In this document: piece by piece, positions 1-5,324 of the stretch
Layout: every line of letters begins with the position of its first letter
How positions within the stretch are numbered: position 1 is the stretch's first letter
Assembly: GCA_004296145.1 (NCBI GenBank)
Contig: SEBM01000296.1
Location: 1 to 5,324, forward strand
Source: Flavobacterium sp.
GTDB taxonomy: Bacteria > Bacteroidota > Bacteroidia > Flavobacteriales > Flavobacteriaceae
Direction: 5' to 3'
DNA length: 5,324 bases
Translations under genes and position numbers: made by a program
Notes under the pieces: generated by a model
What the model was told of the DNA's origin: nothing
The model's database searches: none
What the model saw: only the letters and a program-made list of their open reading frames with translations

Positions 1-621
1 GGTCAAGATCAAATAAATATAAATTTTGATGAAGTAGAATCGAAAATAAAAAATGTAAATTCTTCGACTTATTATCCAAAATTATTAGAAAGATTTAAAT
101 CATTTGACAATACTTTATCTTTAGAAGAAATTGTTCTTATTTACTATGGGTTTTCCTTTCAAGAAAATTATCTAAAAAACAAACCAGATGAAGGGCAACT
201 AGATATTTTATCAAATAATGAGGAATATGAAAAATTAAAGATTGAGTGCGAAAAAATTTTAGAAAAAAACCCCGTGAGTTTGGTAGCAAATAACAAAATG
301 GGATTTGCACTATTCAAGCTCGGCAAACCAGAATCTGAATGGAAAAATTATCAAAAAAGATATAGAGACTTTAGAAAAGTTATTGTTTATAGTGGGAATG
401 GCTTAAGTTGCGATTCAGCTTTTAAAGTAATTTATGTTTCTGATGAATACAATATCATTTACGATTATTTTGAAATATCAAAATTAGGTAATCAATCTTT
501 ATCTGAATTATGTGATCATTTTACAAATGAGCCAAGTAAATTTTATAAGGGTAAAGAAATTTATTTTGATGCTTCAAGATCGCTTATTAGAAATCAAGAA
601 ATAATTAGTACAAAAAAATAA
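1..621 (+). CDS. DUF4919 family protein, 5' end missing
   Basis: The frame is open from the first base of the window to the TAA at 619-621, giving 206 visible residues, so the gene begins upstream. The visible part fits the DUF4919 family (Bacteroidota, function unknown). It has a YYPKLLERF segment near residues 24-32, a YYGFSFQENY segment near 53-62, a helical stretch with KLKIECEKILEKNP and an ANNKMGFALFKLGK unit that looks like a TPR helix pair, then SGNGLSCDSAFKVIYVSDEY near 136-155. Family members usually carry an N-terminal export signal; that part lies outside the window, so location cannot be read here. The GTG at 274 and the ATG at 298 fall inside the conserved domain and are not credible starts. 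The gene is visibly more AT-rich than recJ. It ends 9 nt before the HopJ-family gene, so the two are probably co-transcribed. The family call is from recognition of the sequence pattern; the biochemical role is unknown. Confidence 0.82.
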   Translation, partial: GQDQININFDEVESKIKNVNSSTYYPKLLERFKSFDNTLSLEEIVLIYYGFSFQENYLKNKPDEGQLDILSNNEEYEKLKIECEKILEKNPVSLVANNKMGFALFKLGKPESEWKNYQKRYRDFRKVIVYSGNGLSCDSAFKVIYVSDEYNIIYDYFEISKLGNQSLSELCDHFTNEPSKFYKGKEIYFDASRSLIRNQEIISTKK

Positions 622-630
622 TATAATATC

Positions 631-975
631 ATGAGCATTCAAGCCTTTTTAGAAAAACTAAAACAAAACCCAACCCAAAATACATTTCCTGAAACTATTG
701 CAGTAATCGAAGAAAACTACAATTTTACTCCAACTGCTTTTCAAAACGGAACACACCATAATGCTGCCGGAGAAAATTCTGGTTCTTGTAAATTATTCTC
801 TTTCGCAAAATTGCAAAACTTAAGCAAAGAAGAAACTTTAGCTTGTTTTGGTGCATTTTATTTTGAAGAAGTTTTAGGAGATCCAAACGGAACAAATCAT
901 CAAAACATTAGAAATTTTATCAACTTAGGCTGGGACGGAATTCAGTTTGAAGGAAATGCTTTAGAAGCGAAATAA
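631..975 (+). CDS. HopJ-family (type III effector HopJ-like) small protein
   Basis: This is a complete 114-residue cytosolic-looking protein with no signal peptide or membrane segment. It matches the HopJ family along its whole length: an N-terminal helix (LEKLKQNP), a Y-x-F-x-P-x-x-F-x-NG segment at about 30-40, the block NAAGENSGSCKLFSFAK at 44-60, ETLACFG at 68-74, and the C-terminal GDPNGTNHQNIRNF and GWDGIQFEG segments at 83-108. The family is named after a Pseudomonas syringae effector, but many members occur in free-living bacteria without a type III system, and nothing here suggests secretion. The actual function is unknown. The ATG at 631 puts the first conserved helix right at the N terminus. 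The leader is A/T-rich without a Shine-Dalgarno motif, as is normal in Bacteroidota. The gene starts 9 nt after the DUF4919 stop, so it probably shares that transcript, and it is followed by a repeat-rich spacer. Confidence 0.85.
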   Translation: MSIQAFLEKLKQNPTQNTFPETIAVIEENYNFTPTAFQNGTHHNAAGENSGSCKLFSFAKLQNLSKEETLACFGAFYFEEVLGDPNGTNHQNIRNFINLGWDGIQFEGNALEAK

Positions 976-986
976 TAATTTTAGAT

Positions 987-1008
987 TTCAGATTGTATAA
1001 AATCTGAA
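987..1008. repeat. Short perfect inverted repeat after the HopJ gene
   Basis: The arms TTCAGATT (987-994) and AATCTGAA (1001-1008) are perfectly complementary over 8 bp around a 6-nt loop, starting 12 nt after the HopJ stop codon. The position fits a transcript-end hairpin. However, the sequence after the right arm (TTCCGCAAG) has no T-run, so a classical intrinsic terminator is not supported. The 9-mer GATTTCAGA at 984-992 recurs at 1180-1188 and the 8-mer AAATCTGA at 1000-1007 recurs at 1188-1195, so this may instead be part of a dispersed intergenic repeat. Confidence 0.5.
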
Positions 1009-1039
1009 TTCCGCAAGCTTTAGCTGAAACCGAATATTC

Positions 1040-1100
1040 AACCACAAATTACACAAATTTTCACAAATTAAATTAGTGGAAATTTGTGTAATTTGCGGTT
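1040..1100. repeat. 61-nt near-perfect palindromic hairpin (REP-like element)
   Basis: The outer arms 1040-1060 and 1080-1100 are complementary over 21 positions with one mismatch (A1044 against C1096). Pairing continues inward through one G-U pair (1061/1079) and one A-A mismatch (1065/1075) to a 3-nt loop at 1069-1071. The result is an almost continuous 29-bp stem. The arms are themselves built of an iterated motif (ACAAATT, ACACAAATT, CACAAATT on the left). No T-run follows on either strand, which argues against a simple intrinsic terminator. It lies between the HopJ gene and recJ. The form is that of a dispersed intergenic palindromic repeat (REP or MITE-like), and similar AT-rich palindromes are common in flavobacterial genomes. 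Copy number cannot be judged from this window. Confidence 0.8.
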
Positions 1101-1126
1101 AAAAGAAAACATAAAAATCATTTTAC

Positions 1127-1142
1127 CCCGACAGTTATCGGG
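1127..1142. repeat. Short GC-rich palindrome CCCGA-N6-TCGGG
   Basis: CCCGA (1127-1131) and TCGGG (1138-1142) pair perfectly around the 6-nt loop CAGTTA. This is a local GC-rich island inside a very AT-rich spacer. It resembles the CCCGAT...ATCGGG palindromes I associate with Flavobacterium intergenic regions, but that is memory and not a search. It lies 84 nt before the recJ start, too far to mask the start codon. A regulatory operator or RNA hairpin is possible but unsupported. Confidence 0.5.
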
Positions 1143-1168
1143 AGTGGAAAACAAAAAAATTACCATTC

Positions 1169-1215
1169 TTAGATTAAACGATTTCAGAAATCTGAGATCT
1201 AAAATCAAAAATCTA
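1169..1215. repeat. Degenerate AGATT/AATCT low-complexity patch before recJ
   Basis: This stretch immediately upstream of recJ is built from iterated short words: TTAGATT, GATTTCAGA, AAATCTGA, AGATCT, TAAAATC, AAAATCT. It contains a small perfect palindrome at 1180-1192 (GATTTC-A-GAAATC). Two of the words also occur at 981-1007 near the HopJ stop, so related sequence lies at both ends of the 250-nt spacer. No gene and no good match to the Bacteroidota promoter motif (TTG...TAnnTTTG) was seen, so the recJ promoter could not be placed. Confidence 0.35.
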
Positions 1216-1225
1216 CAATAAAAAA

Positions 1226-2926
1226 ATGCGCTGGACATTAAAACCAAAACCTTCTGAAGATAAAGTCAACCATTTGGCGCAAGCATTAAATGTTGAAGAT
1301 TTTGTCGCAACACTTTTGATTCAGCGTGGCATTGAAACTTTTGAGGATGCTAAAAATTTCTTTCGACCTTCGTTAGAACATCTTCATGACCCATTTCTGA
1401 TGAAAGATATGGACAAAGCAGTTGCCAGAATTGAATTGGCAATAGAAAACCAAGAAAACATAATGGTTTTTGGCGATTATGATGTCGACGGAACAACGGC
1501 GGTTTCTCTGGTTTCATCTTATCTTAAATCATATTATCCGCACATTGCCACTTACATTCCGGATCGTTATGATGAAGGCTACGGAATCTCGTATAAAGGA
1601 ATCGACTACGCAGACGATAATGGAATTTCTTTAATTATCGCCTTGGACTGCGGAATAAAATCAATTGACCATATCGCCTACGCGAAAGAAAAAAACATTG
1701 ACTTTATTATCTGTGATCACCACAGACCCGGAGAATTTCTTCCGGATGCGGTTGCTATTTTAGATCCGAAAAGAGAAGACTGTTCGTATCCGTATGATGA
1801 ATTGTGCGGTTGTGGAGTTGGTTTTAAACTGATTCAGGCTTTAGGAAAAAACCGAAATGAAACAATAGAAGATATAATTTCATATCTTGATTTGGTTGCT
1901 ACGGCAATTGCTGCGGATATAGTTCCGATTACAGGAGAAAACAGGGTTTTGGCTTATTTCGGATTGCAGGTTATAAATGCTGATCCGAGACCGGGAATTA
2001 AAGCTTTGGTGCATCAGGTAAAAAAGAAAGTTCTGGATATTTCTGATGTTGTTTTTATTATTTCGCCAAGAATAAATGCGGCAGGAAGAATCAAACACGG
2101 AAATCATGCAGTTGAATTATTAACCGAATTTGACTTTGAACAAGCACAGCAATTCGCCTCAGAGATTGAACATTATAATGCCGACCGAAAAGATTTAGAT
2201 AAAAGAATTACCAAAGAAGCTTTTCAGCAGATTTTAGAAAACAACGAAGAAGAACGATTTTCAACTGTTGTTTTTCAGGAAGACTGGCACAAAGGTGTTA
2301 TTGGAATTGTAGCTTCAAGATTAATCGAAACGTATTATCGACCAACTTTAGTTTTTACAAAAAGCGGCGACAAATATGCCGCGTCGGCAAGATCTGTAAA
2401 AGGTTTTGATGTTTATAATGCCCTTGATACCTGTTCAGAACATTTGGAACAATTTGGAGGCCATATGTACGCTGCCGGAATGACTTTAAAAGCAGAAAAT
2501 TACGAAGCTTTCAAAGCGGCTTTTGAGAAATGTGTCGAAAAAACTATTTTACCGGAAATGAGAACTCCGGAAATTGAAATCGACGCTGAAATCAACTTCA
2601 AAGATATTACCCCAAAACTGATCCGGATTTTAAAACAATTCGAACCTTTTGGCCCACAAAATATGACGCCAGTTTTTATGACTTCGGATGCAAAAGATAC
2701 AGGTTATGCCAAAACTCTTGGCGCAGACGAAGAGCATTTAAGACTGTTTGTAAAACAAACCGATTCTGATGGTATAGCAGCAATTGGTTTCGGACTCGGA
2801 AAAAAAATAGACATTACAAAAAATCAAAATTCAATTCAGCTTGCATATTGCATTTCTGAAAACGAGTGGAACAATACTGTTTCTACTCAACTAATGCTAA
2901 AAGATATTAGAAATAATGACAGATAA
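1226..2926 (+). CDS. recJ: Single-stranded-DNA-specific exonuclease RecJ
   Basis: RecJ degrades single-stranded DNA in the 5' to 3' direction in recombinational repair (RecF pathway), mismatch repair and base-excision repair, using two metal ions in the cytoplasm. The 566-residue product is full length for the family. All expected motifs are present in order: GDYDVDGT at 83-90 (Asp84, Asp86, Asp88), LDCG at 140-143, the signature DHH at 164-166, the YLDLVATAIAADIVP block at 220-234 (Asp222), SPRINAAGR at 280-288, HKGVIGIVASRL at 355-366, SARSVKGFD at 387-395, and the DHHA1 GGH at 411-413. The C-terminal region includes FEPFGPQN at 472-479, leading into the OB-fold-like domain. No catalytic residue is missing. 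The start fits because MRWTLKPKP is a typical RecJ N terminus. A 250-nt repeat-rich spacer precedes it. Its last 11 nt overlap the downstream MFS gene, so the two are probably one transcript. Confidence 0.97.
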   Translation: MRWTLKPKPSEDKVNHLAQALNVEDFVATLLIQRGIETFEDAKNFFRPSLEHLHDPFLMKDMDKAVARIELAIENQENIMVFGDYDVDGTTAVSLVSSYLKSYYPHIATYIPDRYDEGYGISYKGIDYADDNGISLIIALDCGIKSIDHIAYAKEKNIDFIICDHHRPGEFLPDAVAILDPKREDCSYPYDELCGCGVGFKLIQALGKNRNETIEDIISYLDLVATAIAADIVPITGENRVLAYFGLQVINADPRPGIKALVHQVKKKVLDISDVVFIISPRINAAGRIKHGNHAVELLTEFDFEQAQQFASEIEHYNADRKDLDKRITKEAFQQILENNEEERFSTVVFQEDWHKGVIGIVASRLIETYYRPTLVFTKSGDKYAASARSVKGFDVYNALDTCSEHLEQFGGHMYAAGMTLKAENYEAFKAAFEKCVEKTILPEMRTPEIEIDAEINFKDITPKLIRILKQFEPFGPQNMTPVFMTSDAKDTGYAKTLGADEEHLRLFVKQTDSDGIAAIGFGLGKKIDITKNQNSIQLAYCISENEWNNTVSTQLMLKDIRNNDR

Positions 2927-4196
2927 AGTAAAAAAAGCCGATCCGTATCAGGCATTGCGTTACAGAGAATTTAATGTGTTTTTATTATTGCGTTTCGCCA
3001 TGGTTTTTGCCTGGGCTATGCAGTTTATTGTAATAGAATGGGAAGTTTACAGTTTAACTAAAAACCCGCTTTCGTTGGGAATCATTGGATTAATGGAAGT
3101 TATTCCGGCTGTTTCGATGGCTTTATTTGCAGGACATATAGTCGATCAAAGAGAAAAGAAAGGATTACTGGTAAAATGTATTCTGGGGTTTTCGGTAATT
3201 AGTTTTGGATTGTTTTTACTGACCTGGCCAAAAGTTGTTGGTGATTTATCTCCAACTGTTATTTTGTATTCCATTTATACTTTAGTCTTTTTGGGCGGAT
3301 TGGTTAGAGCATTTCTTGGCCCAACAATTTTCTCTCTTCTATCGTTGATTATTCCAAAAAAAGCATATCCAAATGCAGCGACATGGAGTAGTTCTGTTTG
3401 GCAGATTGGTGCGGTTATGGGGCCGGCTTTGGCAGGATTTTCAATCAACTGGATTGGCGTTCACTGGTCAATGTGTATGGTTTTCGGATTCTCACTTCTT
3501 TCGTTAATTGCTTTATCACAAATCAGCGCAAAACCAATCATAAATCCGAAGATTGGAGAATCGATAAAAGACAGTCTTACAGAAGGTTTAACTTTTGTAT
3601 TCAGAAACCAAATCGTTTTAGGTGCTTTATCACTAGACATGATTGCTGTACTTTTTGGAGGTGCAGTAGCTTTATTACCTGTTTTTGCCCAGGATATCTT
3701 AAAAGTGGGTGCTGAAGGTTTTGGAATATTAAGAGCTGCTCCTGCGGTAGGTGCTTTCATTACGATGCTTGTTTCTGCTTATGTACCTTTATATAAAGAT
3801 GCAGGAAAGAAACTTTTAATCGCCATATTTGTTTTCGGGTTATCTATCATCTTATTTGGTCTTTCTACGTCATTCTGGCTTTCTGTTTTCGCTTTATTTT
3901 TGAGCGGATTGGCTGACGGAATTTCTGTAGTAATCAGACAAACTATTTTACAGCTTAAAACTCCAGATCATATGCGTGGTCGTGTTGGTGCTGTAAATTC
4001 GATTTTTGTTGGATCTTCTAATGAATTAGGTGCTTTTGAAAGTGGTGCGACCGCCAAATTAATGGGAACTGTAACCTCTGTTGTTTTTGGAGGAAGTATT
4101 ACACTTCTGACCGTTATCTTCACAGCATTAAAATCACCAACATTTAGAAAACTAGATCTTCACAGAGATATGGAAGATCATCAGAATATGGAATAA
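2916..4196 (+). CDS. MFS transporter, EntS/MFS_3-like exporter
   Basis: This 426-residue inner-membrane protein has roughly 12 hydrophobic segments, at about 21-40, 52-74, 85-104, 113-134, 136-148, 160-182, 185-202, 233-256, 266-290, 298-318, 320-340 and 385-405. The loop after the second segment carries the major facilitator motif A (AGHIVDQREKK at 72-82). The segment RGRVGAVNSIFVGSSNE at 354-370 followed by LGAFESG is characteristic of the MFS_3 subgroup that includes the enterobactin exporter EntS and several drug-efflux proteins. It is therefore probably a proton-driven exporter; the substrate cannot be told from sequence, and no siderophore genes are nearby. The ATG at 2916 lies inside the end of recJ in another frame (11-nt overlap), and the product from this start begins with a short cytosolic tail before the first membrane segment. 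That arrangement suggests translational coupling to recJ. The C terminus is charged (residues 411-426). Confidence 0.9.
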   Translation: MTDKVKKADPYQALRYREFNVFLLLRFAMVFAWAMQFIVIEWEVYSLTKNPLSLGIIGLMEVIPAVSMALFAGHIVDQREKKGLLVKCILGFSVISFGLFLLTWPKVVGDLSPTVILYSIYTLVFLGGLVRAFLGPTIFSLLSLIIPKKAYPNAATWSSSVWQIGAVMGPALAGFSINWIGVHWSMCMVFGFSLLSLIALSQISAKPIINPKIGESIKDSLTEGLTFVFRNQIVLGALSLDMIAVLFGGAVALLPVFAQDILKVGAEGFGILRAAPAVGAFITMLVSAYVPLYKDAGKKLLIAIFVFGLSIILFGLSTSFWLSVFALFLSGLADGISVVIRQTILQLKTPDHMRGRVGAVNSIFVGSSNELGAFESGATAKLMGTVTSVVFGGSITLLTVIFTALKSPTFRKLDLHRDMEDHQNME

Positions 4197-4205
4197 ATCT
4201 ATTTT

Positions 4206-4276
4206 TAAACCATATAAGCAATATAAGTTCACTTAAATAGTTAGCTTAAATTTACTTATATCACTTATATGGTTTA
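4206..4276. repeat. 71-nt AT-rich palindromic repeat between the MFS and hydrolase genes
   Basis: The left arm TAAACCATATAAG (4206-4218) pairs perfectly with CTTATATGGTTTA (4264-4276). After two mismatches, ATATAAGT (4221-4228) pairs with ACTTATAT (4254-4261). This gives 21 paired positions out of 23 around a 25-nt loop. The pairing can run a few bases further out (T-run at 4202-4206 against A-run at 4276-4280). The element starts 10 nt after the MFS stop and ends 33 nt before the hydrolase start. The right arm is followed by A residues, not T residues, so it is not a canonical terminator for the MFS gene, although a hairpin this strong in RNA could still shape transcript ends. An 18-nt stretch of it recurs at 5306-5323. 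It looks like a dispersed repeat family. Confidence 0.8.
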
Positions 4277-4286
4277 GAAAAAAAAT

Positions 4287-4294
4287 TATAATTG
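4287..4294 (+). promoter_or_regulatory. Possible -7 promoter element for the hydrolase gene
   Basis: TATAATTG at 4287-4294 differs by one base from the Bacteroidota -7 consensus TAnnTTTG and lies 15 nt before the hydrolase ATG. The expected -33 TTTG-like element would fall inside the right arm of the palindrome and is not clearly present (only GGTTTA there). In AT-rich sequence such a match arises easily by chance, so this is a weak candidate. Confidence 0.2.
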
Positions 4295-4309
4295 TTTCAA
4301 ATTTCCTAA

Positions 4310-5230
4310 ATGAAAAACTTACTTTTTCTTTTCTTTCTAACTATTTCTGTCTTCGCAAATGGACAAAATCTTTACATAAAAACTTATGGAAATGAAAAAA
4401 ACAAAGCTATAATTTTCATTCATGGAGGCCCAAGTGGAAACTCTACTTTATTTGAAGCAACAACAGCCAAGAAACTGGCTAACAATGGTTTTTATGTTAT
4501 TATTTATGACCGAAGGGGCGAAGGAAGATCTTCTGATCCTAAAGCAAATTTTACTTATGAAGAAGCTTTTCAGGATTTAAATTTCATTTATAAAAAATAT
4601 AATTTAAAGAAAGCTGTTCTTCTGGCTCATAGTTTTGGAGGTTTGGTCGCTACACTTTATACAAATAAATATCCAGAGAATGTTAGCGCTTTAGTCTTAG
4701 CTGGAGCATTATTTTCGCAACAGGAAACTTATGATCATATTTTAAATTCATTGCAATCAAAATATAAAAATGATTCAGAAGAATTAAAGAAAATAAGTAT
4801 TGTCGAAAATCTAAATAAAAATTCTGCTAAATATCGAAAAGGGTGTTTTGATTTAGCCGGCGAAAATGGGTTTTTCAAAATGCCAAATCCAACTGCTGAA
4901 TCTAAAAATTTATACAGCGATTATGAAGCTGGACAATTTTTTAAAACTAATATCAGAAATAAAAAAGCACCACTTCTTTTCTACCAAAACGAAAAGAAAA
5001 ACAATATTGACAGCAGGCCTTTCTTAAAGAAAATTAAAACTGTCGGAGTTCCGATTTTTGCAATCTACGGAAAAGATGATGGTATTTTTTCATTGGCACA
5101 AATTACTTCTATTCAAAATTTAGTTGGAAAAAACCATTTTATACTTATTGAAAATTGCTCACATTACTTATTTGTGGATCAACAAAATGAATTTCTTCTA
5201 AATTTTAAAAAATGGATTCCCGCAAAGTAA
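4310..5230 (+). CDS. Secreted alpha/beta hydrolase (peptidase S33-like)
   Basis: The 306-residue product begins with a signal peptide (MKN, a hydrophobic core LLFLFFLTISVF to residue 15, then ANGQN). Cleavage is likely after Ala16 or Gln19, with no lipobox cysteine, so export to the periplasm or beyond is expected. The rest is an alpha/beta hydrolase: an oxyanion-loop motif HGGPSG at 38-43, YDRRGEGRSS at 66-75, a nucleophile elbow AHSFGG at 106-111 (Ser108), an acid in GKDD at 254-257 (Asp256 or Asp257), and His285 in CSHYLF. The full catalytic triad is therefore present. HGGP plus DRRGxGRS resembles proline iminopeptidase-like S33 enzymes, but esterase or lactonase activity is equally possible; the substrate is unknown. 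The nucleophile elbow has Ala in place of the usual first Gly. The gene is more AT-rich than recJ and MFS, stands alone, and is bracketed by copies of the same repeat at 4206-4276 and 5306-5323. Confidence 0.85.
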   Translation: MKNLLFLFFLTISVFANGQNLYIKTYGNEKNKAIIFIHGGPSGNSTLFEATTAKKLANNGFYVIIYDRRGEGRSSDPKANFTYEEAFQDLNFIYKKYNLKKAVLLAHSFGGLVATLYTNKYPENVSALVLAGALFSQQETYDHILNSLQSKYKNDSEELKKISIVENLNKNSAKYRKGCFDLAGENGFFKMPNPTAESKNLYSDYEAGQFFKTNIRNKKAPLLFYQNEKKNNIDSRPFLKKIKTVGVPIFAIYGKDDGIFSLAQITSIQNLVGKNHFILIENCSHYLFVDQQNEFLLNFKKWIPAK

Positions 5231-5305
5231 TTCGTTTAAGAGTTGAAACACAATTTATTTATTTTCAAGCAATTAAAAAACCAATCTTAAGTTTAGAAAT
5301 CAAAA

Positions 5306-5323
5306 TGATATAAGTAAATTTAA
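5306..5323. repeat. Second, partial copy of the 4206-4276 repeat at the window edge
   Basis: TGATATAAGTAAATTTAA at 5306-5323 is the exact reverse complement of 4246-4263, the inner part of the palindrome upstream of the hydrolase. Because that element is itself an inverted repeat, this copy can also be read as a left arm in direct orientation (ATATAAGT, four bases, TTAA). The outer arm (AAACCATATAAG) is not present before 5306, and the rest would lie beyond the window. An 18-nt exact match in AT-rich sequence is unlikely by chance but not impossible. Confidence 0.6.
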
Positions 5324-5324
5324 T

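Noticed and set aside
1040..1142. CRISPR-like or riboswitch array upstream of recJ
   Set aside because: The repeats are inverted, not direct and regularly spaced, there are no spacers of constant length, and no known riboswitch core was recognised.
1880..2107. Minus-strand 75-codon open frame inside recJ
   Set aside because: It lies wholly within the conserved recJ coding region, its product is rich in Ser, Asn and Arg with no recognisable domain, and recJ motifs on the other strand fully explain the sequence.
3398..3760. Alternative open frames on both strands inside the MFS gene (3398-3715 + and 3461-3760 -)
   Set aside because: Both are shadows of the MFS frame. Their products show no domain and the MFS frame is continuous with family motifs.
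2916..4196. Siderophore export locus because of EntS similarity
   Set aside because: No siderophore biosynthesis, receptor or Fur-box-like sequence was seen; the similarity is at subfamily level only.
4206..4276. Intrinsic terminator for the recJ-MFS unit
   Set aside because: The stem is AT-rich and followed by A residues instead of a T-run, and part of it recurs elsewhere, so a dispersed repeat explains it better.
5243..5268. Terminator after the hydrolase (TTGAAA ... TTTCAA)
   Set aside because: Only 6 AT-rich pairs around a 14-nt loop, followed by A residues rather than a T-run; expected by chance at this base composition.

Overview
The window looks like an ordinary chromosomal stretch of a Bacteroidota organism, most likely Flavobacterium or a close relative. 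This is inferred from the AT-rich sequence, the lack of Shine-Dalgarno motifs ahead of starts (A/T-rich leaders instead), a DUF4919 protein (a family typical of Bacteroidota), a flavobacterial-style RecJ, and AT-rich palindromic intergenic repeats. No database search was possible, so the genus is not proven.

Layout, all genes on the + strand: (1) 1-621, the 3' part of a DUF4919 gene that runs in from outside the window; (2) 631-975, a HopJ-family small protein 9 nt downstream; (3) 976-1225, a 250-nt intergenic block without a gene but with several inverted repeats, including a 61-nt near-perfect hairpin; (4) 1226-2926, a complete recJ; (5) 2916-4196, an MFS exporter whose start overlaps the recJ end by 11 nt; (6) 4197-4309, a spacer holding a 71-nt palindromic repeat; (7) 4310-5230, a secreted alpha/beta hydrolase; (8) 5231-5324, a short tail in which half of the spacer repeat recurs at the window edge.

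Transcription units inferred from spacing: DUF4919 and hopJ as one unit; recJ and the MFS gene as a second, probably translationally coupled; the hydrolase as a single gene bracketed by two copies of the same repeat. No pathway visibly links the genes. RecJ is DNA-repair housekeeping, the MFS protein is an exporter of unknown substrate, and the hydrolase is an extracytoplasmic enzyme of unknown substrate. I found no tRNA, rRNA, CRISPR array, transposase, phage gene or convincing new multi-gene system. The items most worth a second look are the repeat family and the recJ-MFS overlap.
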